Shown: piece by piece, positions 18,349 through 26,112 of the stretch
Layout of the letters: the number at the start of each line of letters is the position of its first letter
Position numbering within the stretch: position 1 is the first letter of the stretch
NCBI RefSeq assembly: GCF_001424875.1
Contig: NZ_LMCT01000004.1
Coordinates: forward strand, 182,327 to 246,326
Direction: 5' to 3'
DNA from: Kitasatospora sp. Root107
Lineage (GTDB): Bacteria; Actinomycetota; Actinomycetes; Streptomycetales; Streptomycetaceae
Length of the DNA stretch: 64,000 nucleotides
The notes under the pieces: generated by a model
What the model was told of the DNA's origin: nothing
What the model saw: only the letters and a program-made list of their open reading frames with translations
Databases searched by the model: none
Translations under genes and position numbers: made by a program

Positions 18349-18771
18349 TCAGCTGCTGCCTCCCGGCGGGTCGTTGATGGCCGTGATGGTCAGGGCGGGC
18401 GGCCGGACGGTGAAGCGGACCTCCTGGGTGCCGCCCTCGTACCAGGTCTCCGTCACCGCGACCGTGGTGGTGGTGAGGGTGCGGATGGACCAGGTGCGCG
18501 GGATGTTCTTCGCGCGGAAGACCGGGTCGGCCCCGTGGTGGGTGGCGGACCAGCGGTCGAGTTGGGCATTCAGGGGAGGCGGGAGGGTCTTGGCGCGGAT
18601 CTCCTTCGGGTATTCGTCGATCTCGCCGAGGGCGGCCAGGCGGTACTCCTCGAAGAACGCGTTCACCTCGCCGGCGGGCGTGCGAGGCGTGGCCTGGGCC
18701 GCCGCCGGGGGCAGCGGAGCGGCGAGAGTGAGCAGGGCGGTGAGCGCGGAAATACCGATGCGTCGGTTCAT
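18349..18771 (-). CDS. Secreted hypothetical protein
   Basis: The 140-residue precursor has a clear signal peptide (MNRRIGISALTALLTLAAP with cleavage near AAAQA, residues 1-27). The mature protein is mixed alpha/beta. Residues 30-75 are helical and charged, and the remainder is Thr- and Val-rich beta strands such as WSIRTLTTTTVAVTETW. The overall form resembles small secreted NTF2-like proteins, but I cannot name a family. The frame opens at a TTG eight codons earlier. The ATG at 18771 gives a standard signal peptide and was chosen. It probably forms its own unit. Confidence 0.65.
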   Translation of the reverse strand: MNRRIGISALTALLTLAAPLPPAAAQATPRTPAGEVNAFFEEYRLAALGEIDEYPKEIRAKTLPPPLNAQLDRWSATHHGADPVFRAKNIPRTWSIRTLTTTTVAVTETWYEGGTQEVRFTVRPPALTITAINDPPGGSS

Positions 18772-18858
18772 GACGGAGAGTCCATCATTCGTCAACGAAT
18801 CTGTATATCGCTCGCAAGGGTGAATTGATTGAGTGTCAATTCATCTGGATAGGAAGGT

Positions 18859-19635
18859 TTATCGCCCCTTTCCGGGATTCCCGGCAAAAGCCTGGGCGAT
18901 CGGCAGCCAGGAGTCGGCAACCGGCCCGGTGGCGACCAGGGCCAGGTCGCTCCGGCTCCGGCGTTGGGTGACCAGCAGGCAGAAGTCGAGCGCCGGGCCG
19001 CGCACCGAATCGGCCGCCTCCGGTGGTCCCCAGGTCCACAACTCACCCGAGGGAGAGGTCAGTTCCACCCGGATCGGGGTCTCGGGCACCGGCAGCCCGT
19101 GCAGTGCGAAGGCGAACCCCACGGTGCGGACGCCGAGATGGGCCACGTGCCGGAGCCGGTCGGTCGGCGGCACGGTCGCGCCGAGCGCGTCGGCGACGTC
19201 CTGGCCGTGCGCCCAGGTCTCCATCAGTCGGGCGGTGGCCATCGAGGCGGCCTTCATCGGCGGGCCGAACCAGGGGAGTCGGCGATCGGTGGCGGCGGCC
19301 GTCGCCAGCTCCCCGGCCAGCTCCGCCCGCCCGGCCCGCCAGCGGGCCAGCAGCGCGGCCGGGTCCTCGCCTACCCCTTCGGCGGCCCCGGCGTCCACCG
19401 GCTCGGGGACGTTCGTGTAGTGGGTGAGCACCTCGGCCGTGAACCGCTCACCGTCCCGACAGGACAGCAGCGACCACTGGTCCGTCCAGGCCAGGTGGGC
19501 GATCTGGTGGGCGACGGTCCAGCCCTCGGCCGGGGTCGGGGTGGCGAACCCGGCCGGGCCCAGCCCCGCGACCAGTGCGTCGAGTGCGGCGCTCTCGTCC
19601 CGGAGGTCGTTCAGCAGGACGGTGACATCGACCAT
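18859..19635 (-). CDS. DinB/MDMPI-fold protein, TIGR03084-like
   Basis: The 258-residue soluble protein begins MVDVTVLLNDLRDESAALD and carries the mycothiol-dependent maleylpyruvate isomerase N-terminal fold. Putative metal-ligand histidines are in TVAHQIAHLAWTDQW and in METWAHGQDVADALG. These motifs fit the TIGR03084 group of DinB-like metal-binding proteins found in actinobacteria, which are of unknown substrate. The start ATG at 19635 has GGAG nearby. The acyl-CoA synthetase gene ends 44 bases upstream on the same strand, so the two may be co-transcribed. Confidence 0.85.
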   Translation of the reverse strand: MVDVTVLLNDLRDESAALDALVAGLGPAGFATPTPAEGWTVAHQIAHLAWTDQWSLLSCRDGERFTAEVLTHYTNVPEPVDAGAAEGVGEDPAALLARWRAGRAELAGELATAAATDRRLPWFGPPMKAASMATARLMETWAHGQDVADALGATVPPTDRLRHVAHLGVRTVGFAFALHGLPVPETPIRVELTSPSGELWTWGPPEAADSVRGPALDFCLLVTQRRSRSDLALVATGPVADSWLPIAQAFAGNPGKGR

Positions 19636-19679
19636 GGCGGGGTGCTCCTTCAGGGAGGGGACATGAGTTGGCGGACTGC

Positions 19680-21212
19680 TCAGTTGACGGACTTGGCCCG
19701 GCCGGCCCAGTACGGCTCGCGCAGCCGGAACTTCTGCAGCTTCCCGGTGGTGGTCCGGGGGAGTGACGAGCGGAACTCCACCGAGGTCGGCGCCTTGTAC
19801 CCGGCGAGGTGCTGCTTGCAGTGCGCGATCAACTCGGCCTCGTCGCCCGCAGATCCGTCCCGCAGCACCACCAGGGCCTTGACCGTCTCGCCCCACTTGG
19901 TGTCCGGCACCCCGATCACCGCGACCTCGGCCACCGCCGGGTGGGAGTACAGGCAGTCCTCCACCTCGATCGAGGAGACGTTCTCACCGCCGCTGATGAT
20001 GACGTCCTTCTTCCGGTCGGAGATGGTCAGGTAGCCGTCCCCCAGCACCCCGCCGTCACCGGTGTGGAACCAGCCGTCGCGCAGCGCGGCCGCGCTCTCC
20101 TCGGGCTGGTCCCAGTATCCCGCCAGCACGGTGTTGGACCGGACCAGCACCTCGCCCTGCCCGTCCACCCGCAGCTCGGTGCCGAGCGCGGGCGCGCCCT
20201 GCCGCACCAGCCGCTCGGCTCGCTCGGCGGGCGGCAGGTCGTCCCACTCGGCCCGGCCGCGGTTGACGGTGACGATCGGGGCGGTCTCGGTCAGGCCGTA
20301 CAACTGCATGAACTCCCAGCCGAGTTCCGCCTCGACACGCTCCACCACCGAGGTCGGCGGCGGCGCTCCGGCCACGATCATCCGGACCCGGTCGCGCCCC
20401 GGGACCGGCCCGTCCCAGTCGGCGGCGGCGTCCAGCACCGCGGTCACCACGGCCGGTGCCCCGCACAGATAGGTGACGCCGTGCCGGTCGATCCGGCGCA
20501 GGATCTCCGCGCCGTCCACCTTGCGCAGCACGATGTGCTTCGCGCCGAGGCCGGTGAGCGCGAACGGCAGGCCCCAGCCGTTGGCGTGGAACATCGGCAG
20601 GGTGTGCAGGTAGACGTCCCGGTCACTGGCGCCGAAGTGCAGGCCCATCAGCACCGCGTTCAACCAGAGGTTGCGATGGGTGAGCTGAACTCCCTTGGGG
20701 CGGGCGGTGGTTCCGCTGGTGTAGTTGATCGTCGCGGTGTCCGACTCGTCGACCGGATACTCGACCGGGGCGTGGTCGAAGTCGTACAGCAGGGCGTCGC
20801 TCTCCGCGCCGAGCACGAAGCGGTGCCGCACCGGCACCCCGGCCAGTGCCCGGTCCAGCTCGGGATCGACCAACAGGGCGGACGCACCGCTCTGTTCGAC
20901 GATGTACGCCACCTCCTCCGCCTTCAGCCGGAAGTTGACCGGCACCAGCACCCGGCCATGGCCGCTCACCCCGTACAGCGCGGTCATCAGCCGGGCCGAG
21001 TTGTGCGAGACGATCGCGACCCGCTCACCGGGGCCGATGCCCAGCCGGTCAAGACCGGCGGCCTGGGCCCGGGCCAGCTCGGCCATCCGCCGGTAGCTCA
21101 GATCGCCCCAGGAGCGGGCGGGTTGGTCCGGTTCGTCGACCAGGCCGATCCGGTCGCCGTAGACCGTCTCGGCCCGGCGAAGGAAGTCCAGCACGGTGAG
21201 TGGAGTCTGCAT
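19680..21212 (-). CDS. AMP-binding acyl-CoA synthetase
   Basis: The 510-residue ANL-superfamily enzyme activates a carboxylic acid with ATP and transfers it to CoA. The phosphate-binding loop is YTSGTTARPKGV (about residue 165), and HTGDGG and the hinge YLTISDRKKD lie at 375-395. The catalytic lysine is in the C-terminal PRTTTGKLQKF. Length and the pattern MFHANGWG fit fatty-acyl or medium-chain CoA ligases (FadD-like), but the chain length is not readable. It sits upstream of the DinB-like gene on the same strand and is divergent from the BBE-type oxidase gene. Confidence 0.88.
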   Translation of the reverse strand: MQTPLTVLDFLRRAETVYGDRIGLVDEPDQPARSWGDLSYRRMAELARAQAAGLDRLGIGPGERVAIVSHNSARLMTALYGVSGHGRVLVPVNFRLKAEEVAYIVEQSGASALLVDPELDRALAGVPVRHRFVLGAESDALLYDFDHAPVEYPVDESDTATINYTSGTTARPKGVQLTHRNLWLNAVLMGLHFGASDRDVYLHTLPMFHANGWGLPFALTGLGAKHIVLRKVDGAEILRRIDRHGVTYLCGAPAVVTAVLDAAADWDGPVPGRDRVRMIVAGAPPPTSVVERVEAELGWEFMQLYGLTETAPIVTVNRGRAEWDDLPPAERAERLVRQGAPALGTELRVDGQGEVLVRSNTVLAGYWDQPEESAAALRDGWFHTGDGGVLGDGYLTISDRKKDVIISGGENVSSIEVEDCLYSHPAVAEVAVIGVPDTKWGETVKALVVLRDGSAGDEAELIAHCKQHLAGYKAPTSVEFRSSLPRTTTGKLQKFRLREPYWAGRAKSVN

Positions 21213-21331
21213 ACGGTCACTCTGCCCGTCCGGCCCGGCCCGGGGACAGAGGGCGTGCCCGGACGGGTGACAAGGCGGGGGCTCGGACCCGATGCCAGAC
21301 TGGGGGAGGGGCCGTCGGTGAGGACACGGTG

Positions 21332-22729
21332 ATGAGCGGCAACCACGGCGTGATCGACGAGACGCTCCTCGGCGGGCTGCGGAGCTCTTTCCGGGGCCGG
21401 CTGGTCCGGCCCGGTGAGCCGGAGTACCAGGAGAGCCGGCGGATCTGGAACGGCTCGATCGACCGGCACCCCGCCCTGATCGCCTACTGCACCGGCGCCA
21501 CGGACGTGGCCGCCGCCGTCAGGTTCGCCCGGGAGAGTGGCCTGCCGGTCGCGGTGCGCAGCGGCGGGCACAGCTTCTCCGGGCAGTCGCTGTGCGACGA
21601 CGGGATCGTCATCGACCTGTCGGCGATGCGGCGGATCACGGTGGATGCCGAGGCCCGCACCGTCCGGGCGCAGGCCGGGGTGCTGCTCGGCGAGCTCGAC
21701 CAGCAGACCCAGCGGGCCGGTCTTGCGGTGCCGGCCGGGATCGTCACGCACACCGGGCTGGCCGGGCTGACGCTGGGCGGCGGCATCGGCTGGCTGATGC
21801 GCAAGTACGGGCTGACGGTGGATCAGCTGCTCTCGGTCACCCTGGTCACGGCCGACGGTGCGACGGTACGGGCGGACGCGACGGAGAACCCGGAGCTGTT
21901 CTGGGGCGTGCGCGGGGGTGGCGGGAACTTCGGTGTGGTGACGGAGTTCGAGTACCGCCTCCAGCCGGTGGGCCCGATCGTGCTGGCCGGGCCGCTGATC
22001 TGGCCGGTGGCCGACTCGGCCAGGCTGCTGCGGTTCTACCGGGACTGGATCACCGAGGTGCCGGACGAGCTGACCACGGCCGTGGTGCACCGCAAGGCAC
22101 CGCCGCTGCCCGGGATCCCGGCGGCGCTGCACGGCCGGCGGGTGGCGATGGTGATCTGCTGCTGGGTGGGTGACCTCGACCGGGGCGAGCAGGTGCTGCG
22201 GCCGCTGCGGAGGTTCGGTCCGCCGGCGGCGGACCTGTGCCGGGCCAAGCCGTTCACCGAGCACCAGGCGATGCTCGACCCGTCCTTCCCGCCCGGCCGC
22301 TGGTACTACTTCAAGTCCTGTGACGTGGCCGAACTGACCGATCAGGTCATCGACATCACCGCCGAGCACGCCGCGCGGATCACCTCCCCGCTCACCAGCT
22401 TCCCGATCTTCCAACTGGGCGGTGCGATCGCCCAGGTGGGGGAGGACGAGACGGCGGTCAGCGGCCGGCAGGCCGGTCACACCTTCAACATCAACGGCAC
22501 CTGCGCGGACGCCGAGGGCTTCGAGCAGGAGCGGGCCTGGGCCCGGGGCCTGTGGACGGCGCTGGCACCGCACCACTCCGGTGTCTACGTCAACTTCCTG
22601 ATGGAGGAGGGCGAGCAGCGGGTCCGGGAGGCGTACGGGGAGCGGAAGTACCGGCGGCTGAAGGCGCTCAAGCGGGAGTGGGACCCGGATAACCTGTTCC
22701 GGCTCAACCAGAACATCCGGCCCGACTGA
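21332..22729 (+). CDS. FAD-binding oxidase (PCMH domain, berberine-bridge type)
   Basis: The 465-residue protein has a PCMH FAD domain (residues 40-215) and a C-terminal BBE segment (LKREWDPDNLFRLNQNIRP). RSGGHSFSGQS supplies the His that normally forms the 8-alpha covalent bond to FAD. The second attachment Cys of bicovalent members is absent: the site reads GIVTHTGLAG, so a single covalent link is expected. The family oxidises sugars, alkaloids and polyketides. No signal peptide is seen. GTGAGGA precedes the ATG. The ADP-ribosylglycohydrolase gene follows after 13 bases, so the two are probably one transcript. Confidence 0.85.
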   Translation: MSGNHGVIDETLLGGLRSSFRGRLVRPGEPEYQESRRIWNGSIDRHPALIAYCTGATDVAAAVRFARESGLPVAVRSGGHSFSGQSLCDDGIVIDLSAMRRITVDAEARTVRAQAGVLLGELDQQTQRAGLAVPAGIVTHTGLAGLTLGGGIGWLMRKYGLTVDQLLSVTLVTADGATVRADATENPELFWGVRGGGGNFGVVTEFEYRLQPVGPIVLAGPLIWPVADSARLLRFYRDWITEVPDELTTAVVHRKAPPLPGIPAALHGRRVAMVICCWVGDLDRGEQVLRPLRRFGPPAADLCRAKPFTEHQAMLDPSFPPGRWYYFKSCDVAELTDQVIDITAEHAARITSPLTSFPIFQLGGAIAQVGEDETAVSGRQAGHTFNINGTCADAEGFEQERAWARGLWTALAPHHSGVYVNFLMEEGEQRVREAYGERKYRRLKALKREWDPDNLFRLNQNIRPD

Positions 22730-22742
22730 GGAGTCAACGCAG

Positions 22743-23903
22743 GTGCAGCAGCAGTCCTGGGGAGAACTGACCGCGTACCGTTCGAGAGTCCGGGGGTGCC
22801 TGCTGGGTGGCGCGATCGGCGACGCGCTCGGCAACCCGGTGGAGTTCCTGTCGCTGGACGCGATCCGGGCGAAGTACGGCGAGGCCGGGGTGACCGGGCT
22901 GGTGCCCGACTACGACGGTGTCGTCGGTCGGATCACCGACGACACCCAGATGACGCTGTTCACCGCCGAGGGACGGCTGGCGGGTTACGTCCGGTCCAGG
23001 GCGAAGGGCATCGGCGGCGCGGAGGCGGCACTCGTCCACGATGCCTACCTGCGCTGGCTGGACACCCAGGACCACCCGGGCCCGCCCCCCGCCGAGGGCC
23101 TGCGGCACCGCACCGGCCGACTGCGCGAGGAGCCCTGGCTGTACGCCCGCCGCGCGCCCGGCAACGCCTGCCTCTCCGGCCTGCGGGCGGACCACACCCC
23201 GCACCCGTACGCGCCGCTGACCGGCAGTCCAGGACCGGTGAACCCGGGCTCGAAGGGCTGCGGCACCGTGATGCGCTCCGCGCCGTTCGGCTTCACCGGC
23301 CTGGGCGAGCAGCACTCCTTCGAACTCGCCGCCAACTGCGCCCAGATCACCCACGGCCACCCGACCGGCTACTACGCCGCCGGCGCCTTCGCGGCGCTGG
23401 TCAGCCTGCTGGTCGAGGGTGAGTCGCCGGCCGGCGCGGTGCTGCGCACCCTGGACCTGCTCGGCCGCTACCCCGGCCACGAGGAGACGACCACCGCGCT
23501 GCGGGCCGCGTACGAGCTGGCGGCGGACGGCGAGGCGAGCGCGGCGAAGGTGGAGAGCCTGGGCGCGGGCTGGGTGGCGGAGGAGGCGCTGGCGATCGCG
23601 GTCTACGCGCTGCTGGCCCGGACCCGGCACCAGACCTTCCACGTCGGCAGCGGCGGGACGGTCTGCGAGCCGAAGCCGCCGCGCACCCCGATCGAGGCCG
23701 CCCTGCTGCTCTCGGTCAACCACTCCGGCGACAGCGACTCCACCGGCGCGATCTGCGGCAACCTGCTCGGCGCCCACCACGGCGACGTCCGGCTGCCGCA
23801 GCCCTGGCTGGCCCGGATCGAGGGCAGGGCGGTGATCGCCATGGCCGCGGACGACTTCGCCGCCGAGGTCCACCCCGGTGAGCAACGGCCCTGGAACTAC
23901 TGA
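22743..23903 (+). CDS. ADP-ribosylglycohydrolase family protein
   Basis: The 386-residue enzyme is all-helical. It has the di-magnesium site of ARH/DraG proteins: GCLLGGAIGDALGNPVEF near residue 20, ITDDTQM near residue 65, and HSGDSDSTGAICGNLLGA near residue 330. Such enzymes remove ADP-ribose from arginine or other acceptors, or hydrolyse ADP-ribosyl metabolites. No ADP-ribosyltransferase gene is adjacent, so the target is unknown. The GTG start at 22743 is preceded by GAGGAG. The short gap from the oxidase gene suggests coupling, though no shared pathway is evident. Confidence 0.88.
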   Translation: MQQQSWGELTAYRSRVRGCLLGGAIGDALGNPVEFLSLDAIRAKYGEAGVTGLVPDYDGVVGRITDDTQMTLFTAEGRLAGYVRSRAKGIGGAEAALVHDAYLRWLDTQDHPGPPPAEGLRHRTGRLREEPWLYARRAPGNACLSGLRADHTPHPYAPLTGSPGPVNPGSKGCGTVMRSAPFGFTGLGEQHSFELAANCAQITHGHPTGYYAAGAFAALVSLLVEGESPAGAVLRTLDLLGRYPGHEETTTALRAAYELAADGEASAAKVESLGAGWVAEEALAIAVYALLARTRHQTFHVGSGGTVCEPKPPRTPIEAALLLSVNHSGDSDSTGAICGNLLGAHHGDVRLPQPWLARIEGRAVIAMAADDFAAEVHPGEQRPWNY

Positions 23904-24047
23904 CCCCTCAGGCCGTTGCCCGGTTCGTGAACGGTGCTCCGGGCGGGGGGAAATGCTGAGCCGGACGGGTGATGGAGCAGAACCTGTCTCATGGTCAGGT
24001 CGTGCGGTGCCGATCCTTCAGGCGTCTCGTACCAACTTGGAGGATTC

Positions 24048-24395
24048 ATGCGTACGACCCTTGCCAAGATCACCGCTGCCGCCGCGATCTGTGGCTGCGC
24101 GCTGCTCATCGGCGCCGGCACGGCCTCGGCCCACTCCTGCCGCCACTCGCACGGCTCGCTGGCGGTCGGCGGCAACGCCGTCACGCACGGCGGCGGCGAC
24201 GCCCTGGCGGTCGGCGGTGACGTGGACGCCGCCGGTGCGGCCGGTGCGGTCGGCGGCGACGCGACCGGTGTCGACTTCGCGGGCGCGGTCGGTGGCGACG
24301 CCCTGGCGGTCGGCCCGGCGGCGGCCGTGGGCGGCGACGCCGAGTCGCTCTGCGAGGACGCGTTCGCGGTGGGCGGCGACGCGGTCGGTTACTGA
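24048..24395 (+). CDS. Small secreted AVGGDA-repeat protein
   Basis: The 115-residue precursor has a signal peptide (MRTTLAKITAAAAICGCALL, cleavage near TASA at 28). The mature part consists of about seven imperfect repeats of the form [LF]AVGGDA or GAVGGDA, spaced 9-14 residues apart. It has two Cys, one His cluster near the start (HSCRHSH), and high Gly, Ala, Val and Asp. I know no function. The repeats could form a beta-rich Asp-lined surface that binds cations. TTGGAGGA precedes the ATG, and a perfect hairpin follows the stop. The ATG at 24048 is chosen because it begins the signal peptide. Confidence 0.8.
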   Translation: MRTTLAKITAAAAICGCALLIGAGTASAHSCRHSHGSLAVGGNAVTHGGGDALAVGGDVDAAGAAGAVGGDATGVDFAGAVGGDALAVGPAAAVGGDAESLCEDAFAVGGDAVGY

Positions 24396-24404
24396 GTGAT
24401 CGTC

Positions 24405-24438
24405 AGCAGGGCCGGCCGTTCCGACGGCCGGCCCTGCT
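24405..24438 (+). terminator. Hairpin terminator after the AVGGDA-repeat gene
   Basis: A perfect 15-base-pair stem (arms 24405-24419 and 24424-24438, loop TCCG) begins 9 bases after the stop codon. It has no U tract, as is common for Streptomyces terminators. It separates this gene from the convergent VOC gene and could act in both directions. Confidence 0.8.
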
Positions 24439-24458
24439 CGCTGCCTGGGTGTCAGGGG

Positions 24459-24956
24459 TCAGGTGGCCGAGCCGGCCGCGGCGCCGGTCTTCAGTTCGGT
24501 GCCCCAGCGGTCGATCTCGGCCTGCAGGTCGAGCCGCCGCATCTCGGCCTTCTCGAGCGAGGCCCACTCCTCGCGGGGCACCCGCCACATCACCTCGAAC
24601 TCGATGCCGTCCGGGTCGTGGGCGTACAGCGACTTCGAGACGCCGTGGTCGGTGGCGCCGACCAGGGCGTCCCGCCGGGTGAGCTTCTCGGCGATCTCGG
24701 CCAGCTCGCCGAGCGTGCCGACCTCCCAGGCGAGGTGGTAGAGCCCGACGCTGCCGCGCGGCGGGGCCGGTGCGTCGGCGCCGACCGAGAACAGGCCGAG
24801 GTCATGGTCGTTCAGCGTCTCGGCGGCGCTCAGGAAGGCGGCGCGGCCGGGGATCTCGACGTCGACCTTGAAGCCGAAGGTGTCGGTGTAGAAGGCCACG
24901 GAACGGGCCACGTCACGGACGTACAGCACGGCGTGGTTCAGGCGGCGGACGGACAT
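24459..24956 (-). CDS. VOC family dioxygenase-like protein (CatE-type)
   Basis: The 165-residue protein has two VOC modules and a classic metal site: His in RRLNHAVLYVRD, His in VGLYHLAWEVG, and Glu in GIEFEVMWRVP. The pattern DHGVSKSLYAHDPDGIEFEV is that of catechol 2,3-dioxygenase-like enzymes such as Bacillus CatE. A role against quinones or catechols is an inference from that likeness and from its MarR neighbour. AGGAG precedes the ATG. It is divergent from the MarR gene, with two palindromes in the 94-base gap. Confidence 0.87.
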   Translation of the reverse strand: MSVRRLNHAVLYVRDVARSVAFYTDTFGFKVDVEIPGRAAFLSAAETLNDHDLGLFSVGADAPAPPRGSVGLYHLAWEVGTLGELAEIAEKLTRRDALVGATDHGVSKSLYAHDPDGIEFEVMWRVPREEWASLEKAEMRRLDLQAEIDRWGTELKTGAAAGSAT

Positions 24957-24978
24957 GGCTACTCCTGTGCTCCTGCTA

Positions 24979-24992
24979 GTTCAAATTTGAAC
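24979..24992. promoter_or_regulatory. MarR-type operator O1
   Basis: GTTCAAATTTGAAC is a perfect 14-base palindrome. It lies 22 bases before the VOC gene start and is A/T-rich in an otherwise GC-rich genome. Its twin is 39 bases away near the MarR gene. It probably binds the adjacent regulator and represses the VOC gene. Confidence 0.8.
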
Positions 24993-25017
24993 CCTCTGTT
25001 GACCACGGTACACCTTG

Positions 25018-25031
25018 GTTCGAATTTGAAC
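25018..25031. promoter_or_regulatory. MarR-type operator O2
   Basis: GTTCGAATTTGAAC differs from the first operator by one base. It ends 19 bases before the MarR ATG, a position suited to autorepression. The centre-to-centre distance of 39 bases is close to four helical turns, so both dimers would sit on the same DNA face. Confidence 0.8.
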
Positions 25032-25050
25032 AATTGGGTACGATAGGACC

Positions 25051-25515
25051 ATGGACGAGCCCCGGTGGTTGGACGAGCGCGAGATGGCGGCATGGCGGGG
25101 CTTCGTGGTCGCCAGCAATCTGATCGAGCGCCGTCTCGAACAGCAGCTGAAGGAGAGCGCCGGGCTCTCCCACACCCAGTACGAGATTCTGGTGCAGCTC
25201 TCCGCCGCGCCGGACGGCTCGCTCCGGATGACCGACCTGGCCGACCGGCTGGTGACCTCCAAGAGCGGCCTCACCTATCAGGTCACCCAGCTGGAGAAGT
25301 CCGGCCTGGTCGGCCGCCGCTCCTGTCCCAGCGACGTCCGCGGCGTCTTCGCCGAGATCACTGAGCAGGGCTGGCGGGTGCTGCGGGAGGCCGCCCCCGG
25401 CCACGTCGCCACCGTCCGCGAGGTGCTGATCGACGTGCTCACCCCCGAGCAGCTGACGGTGCTTGCCGAGAGCCTCGGCACGGTCGGCGAACGGCTCCGG
25501 GCCGCCGAGAAGTAG
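25051..25515 (+). CDS. MarR family transcriptional regulator
   Basis: The 154-residue dimeric winged-helix protein has its recognition region in LRMTDLADRLVTSKSGLTYQVTQLEKSGLV (residues 58-87). The wing is SCPSDVRGVFAEITEQG, with the usual D-x-R beta-hairpin. No cysteine sits near the N terminus, so an OhrR-type thiol switch is unlikely; ligand or phenolic sensing is more plausible. The gene is divergent from the VOC gene and shares two near-identical palindromes with it, which makes it the likely repressor of both. Confidence 0.88.
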   Translation: MDEPRWLDEREMAAWRGFVVASNLIERRLEQQLKESAGLSHTQYEILVQLSAAPDGSLRMTDLADRLVTSKSGLTYQVTQLEKSGLVGRRSCPSDVRGVFAEITEQGWRVLREAAPGHVATVREVLIDVLTPEQLTVLAESLGTVGERLRAAEK

Positions 25516-25690
25516 TCGGACCGCCAGCGGCCGGCCTGCGGTAACCTGCCGCGGTCGGGCTGGTCTGGCTGCGGGTGCTCGCGCTCTGGGGGCGGGACCG
25601 GACGTGGAGTTGGGAACGTCCCGTCCCGAAGGTGCCGTCGGGGATTCAGGACGCCAGGCCGGCCAGCGGCCGCCGCGTCGACGGCTTGCG

Positions 25691-26105
25691 GTGGCGCGAC
25701 GGTGTTGGCGGCAGCCGGACGAATACGGCACGGCCTGGTGGGTGATCTCGCGTCAGGTGGCGATCTGGCTGCTGCTCCCGTTGGTCGGGGTGGCCCTGGT
25801 GGTGGCCGGCACGGTCCAGGACGCGTCGATGCCGCCCGGGGCGGCTCGGGGCGGAGGCGGGCTCCTGCTGGGGGTGATGGGGTTGGCCCTGATCCCGGTG
25901 CTGATCTTCCTGGTGCCGCTCTCGCTGGACCCGGGCGACTGCACGACATCGCCTGGCGTCCGGTCGCGCACCGTGCACGCGCTGATCTGCACCGCGATCT
26001 ACCTGGCGACCCGGCCGGATCTGGTGGGCCACCGTGCTCAGCTGGTCCGGCGGCTTCGTCCTGTTCTGCACCTACATCGGGCTGGCCGTCCGGGCCCAGG
26101 ACTGA
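25691..26105 (+). pseudogene. Small membrane protein gene with a frameshift
   Basis: Starting from a GTG, the first frame encodes DEYGTAWWVISRQVAIWLLL, then two further membrane segments and HALICTAIYLAT, to about 26017. The coding sense then continues one base later as GRIWWATVLSWSGGFVLFC and ends AVRAQD at a TGA (26103-26105). The total is 3n+1. One extra C in the CCC near 26018 would explain it. The joined product is about 137 residues with four membrane helices, and I do not recognise the family. Loss of function or a sequencing error are both possible. Confidence 0.6.
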
Positions 26106-26112
26106 CGAGGGT

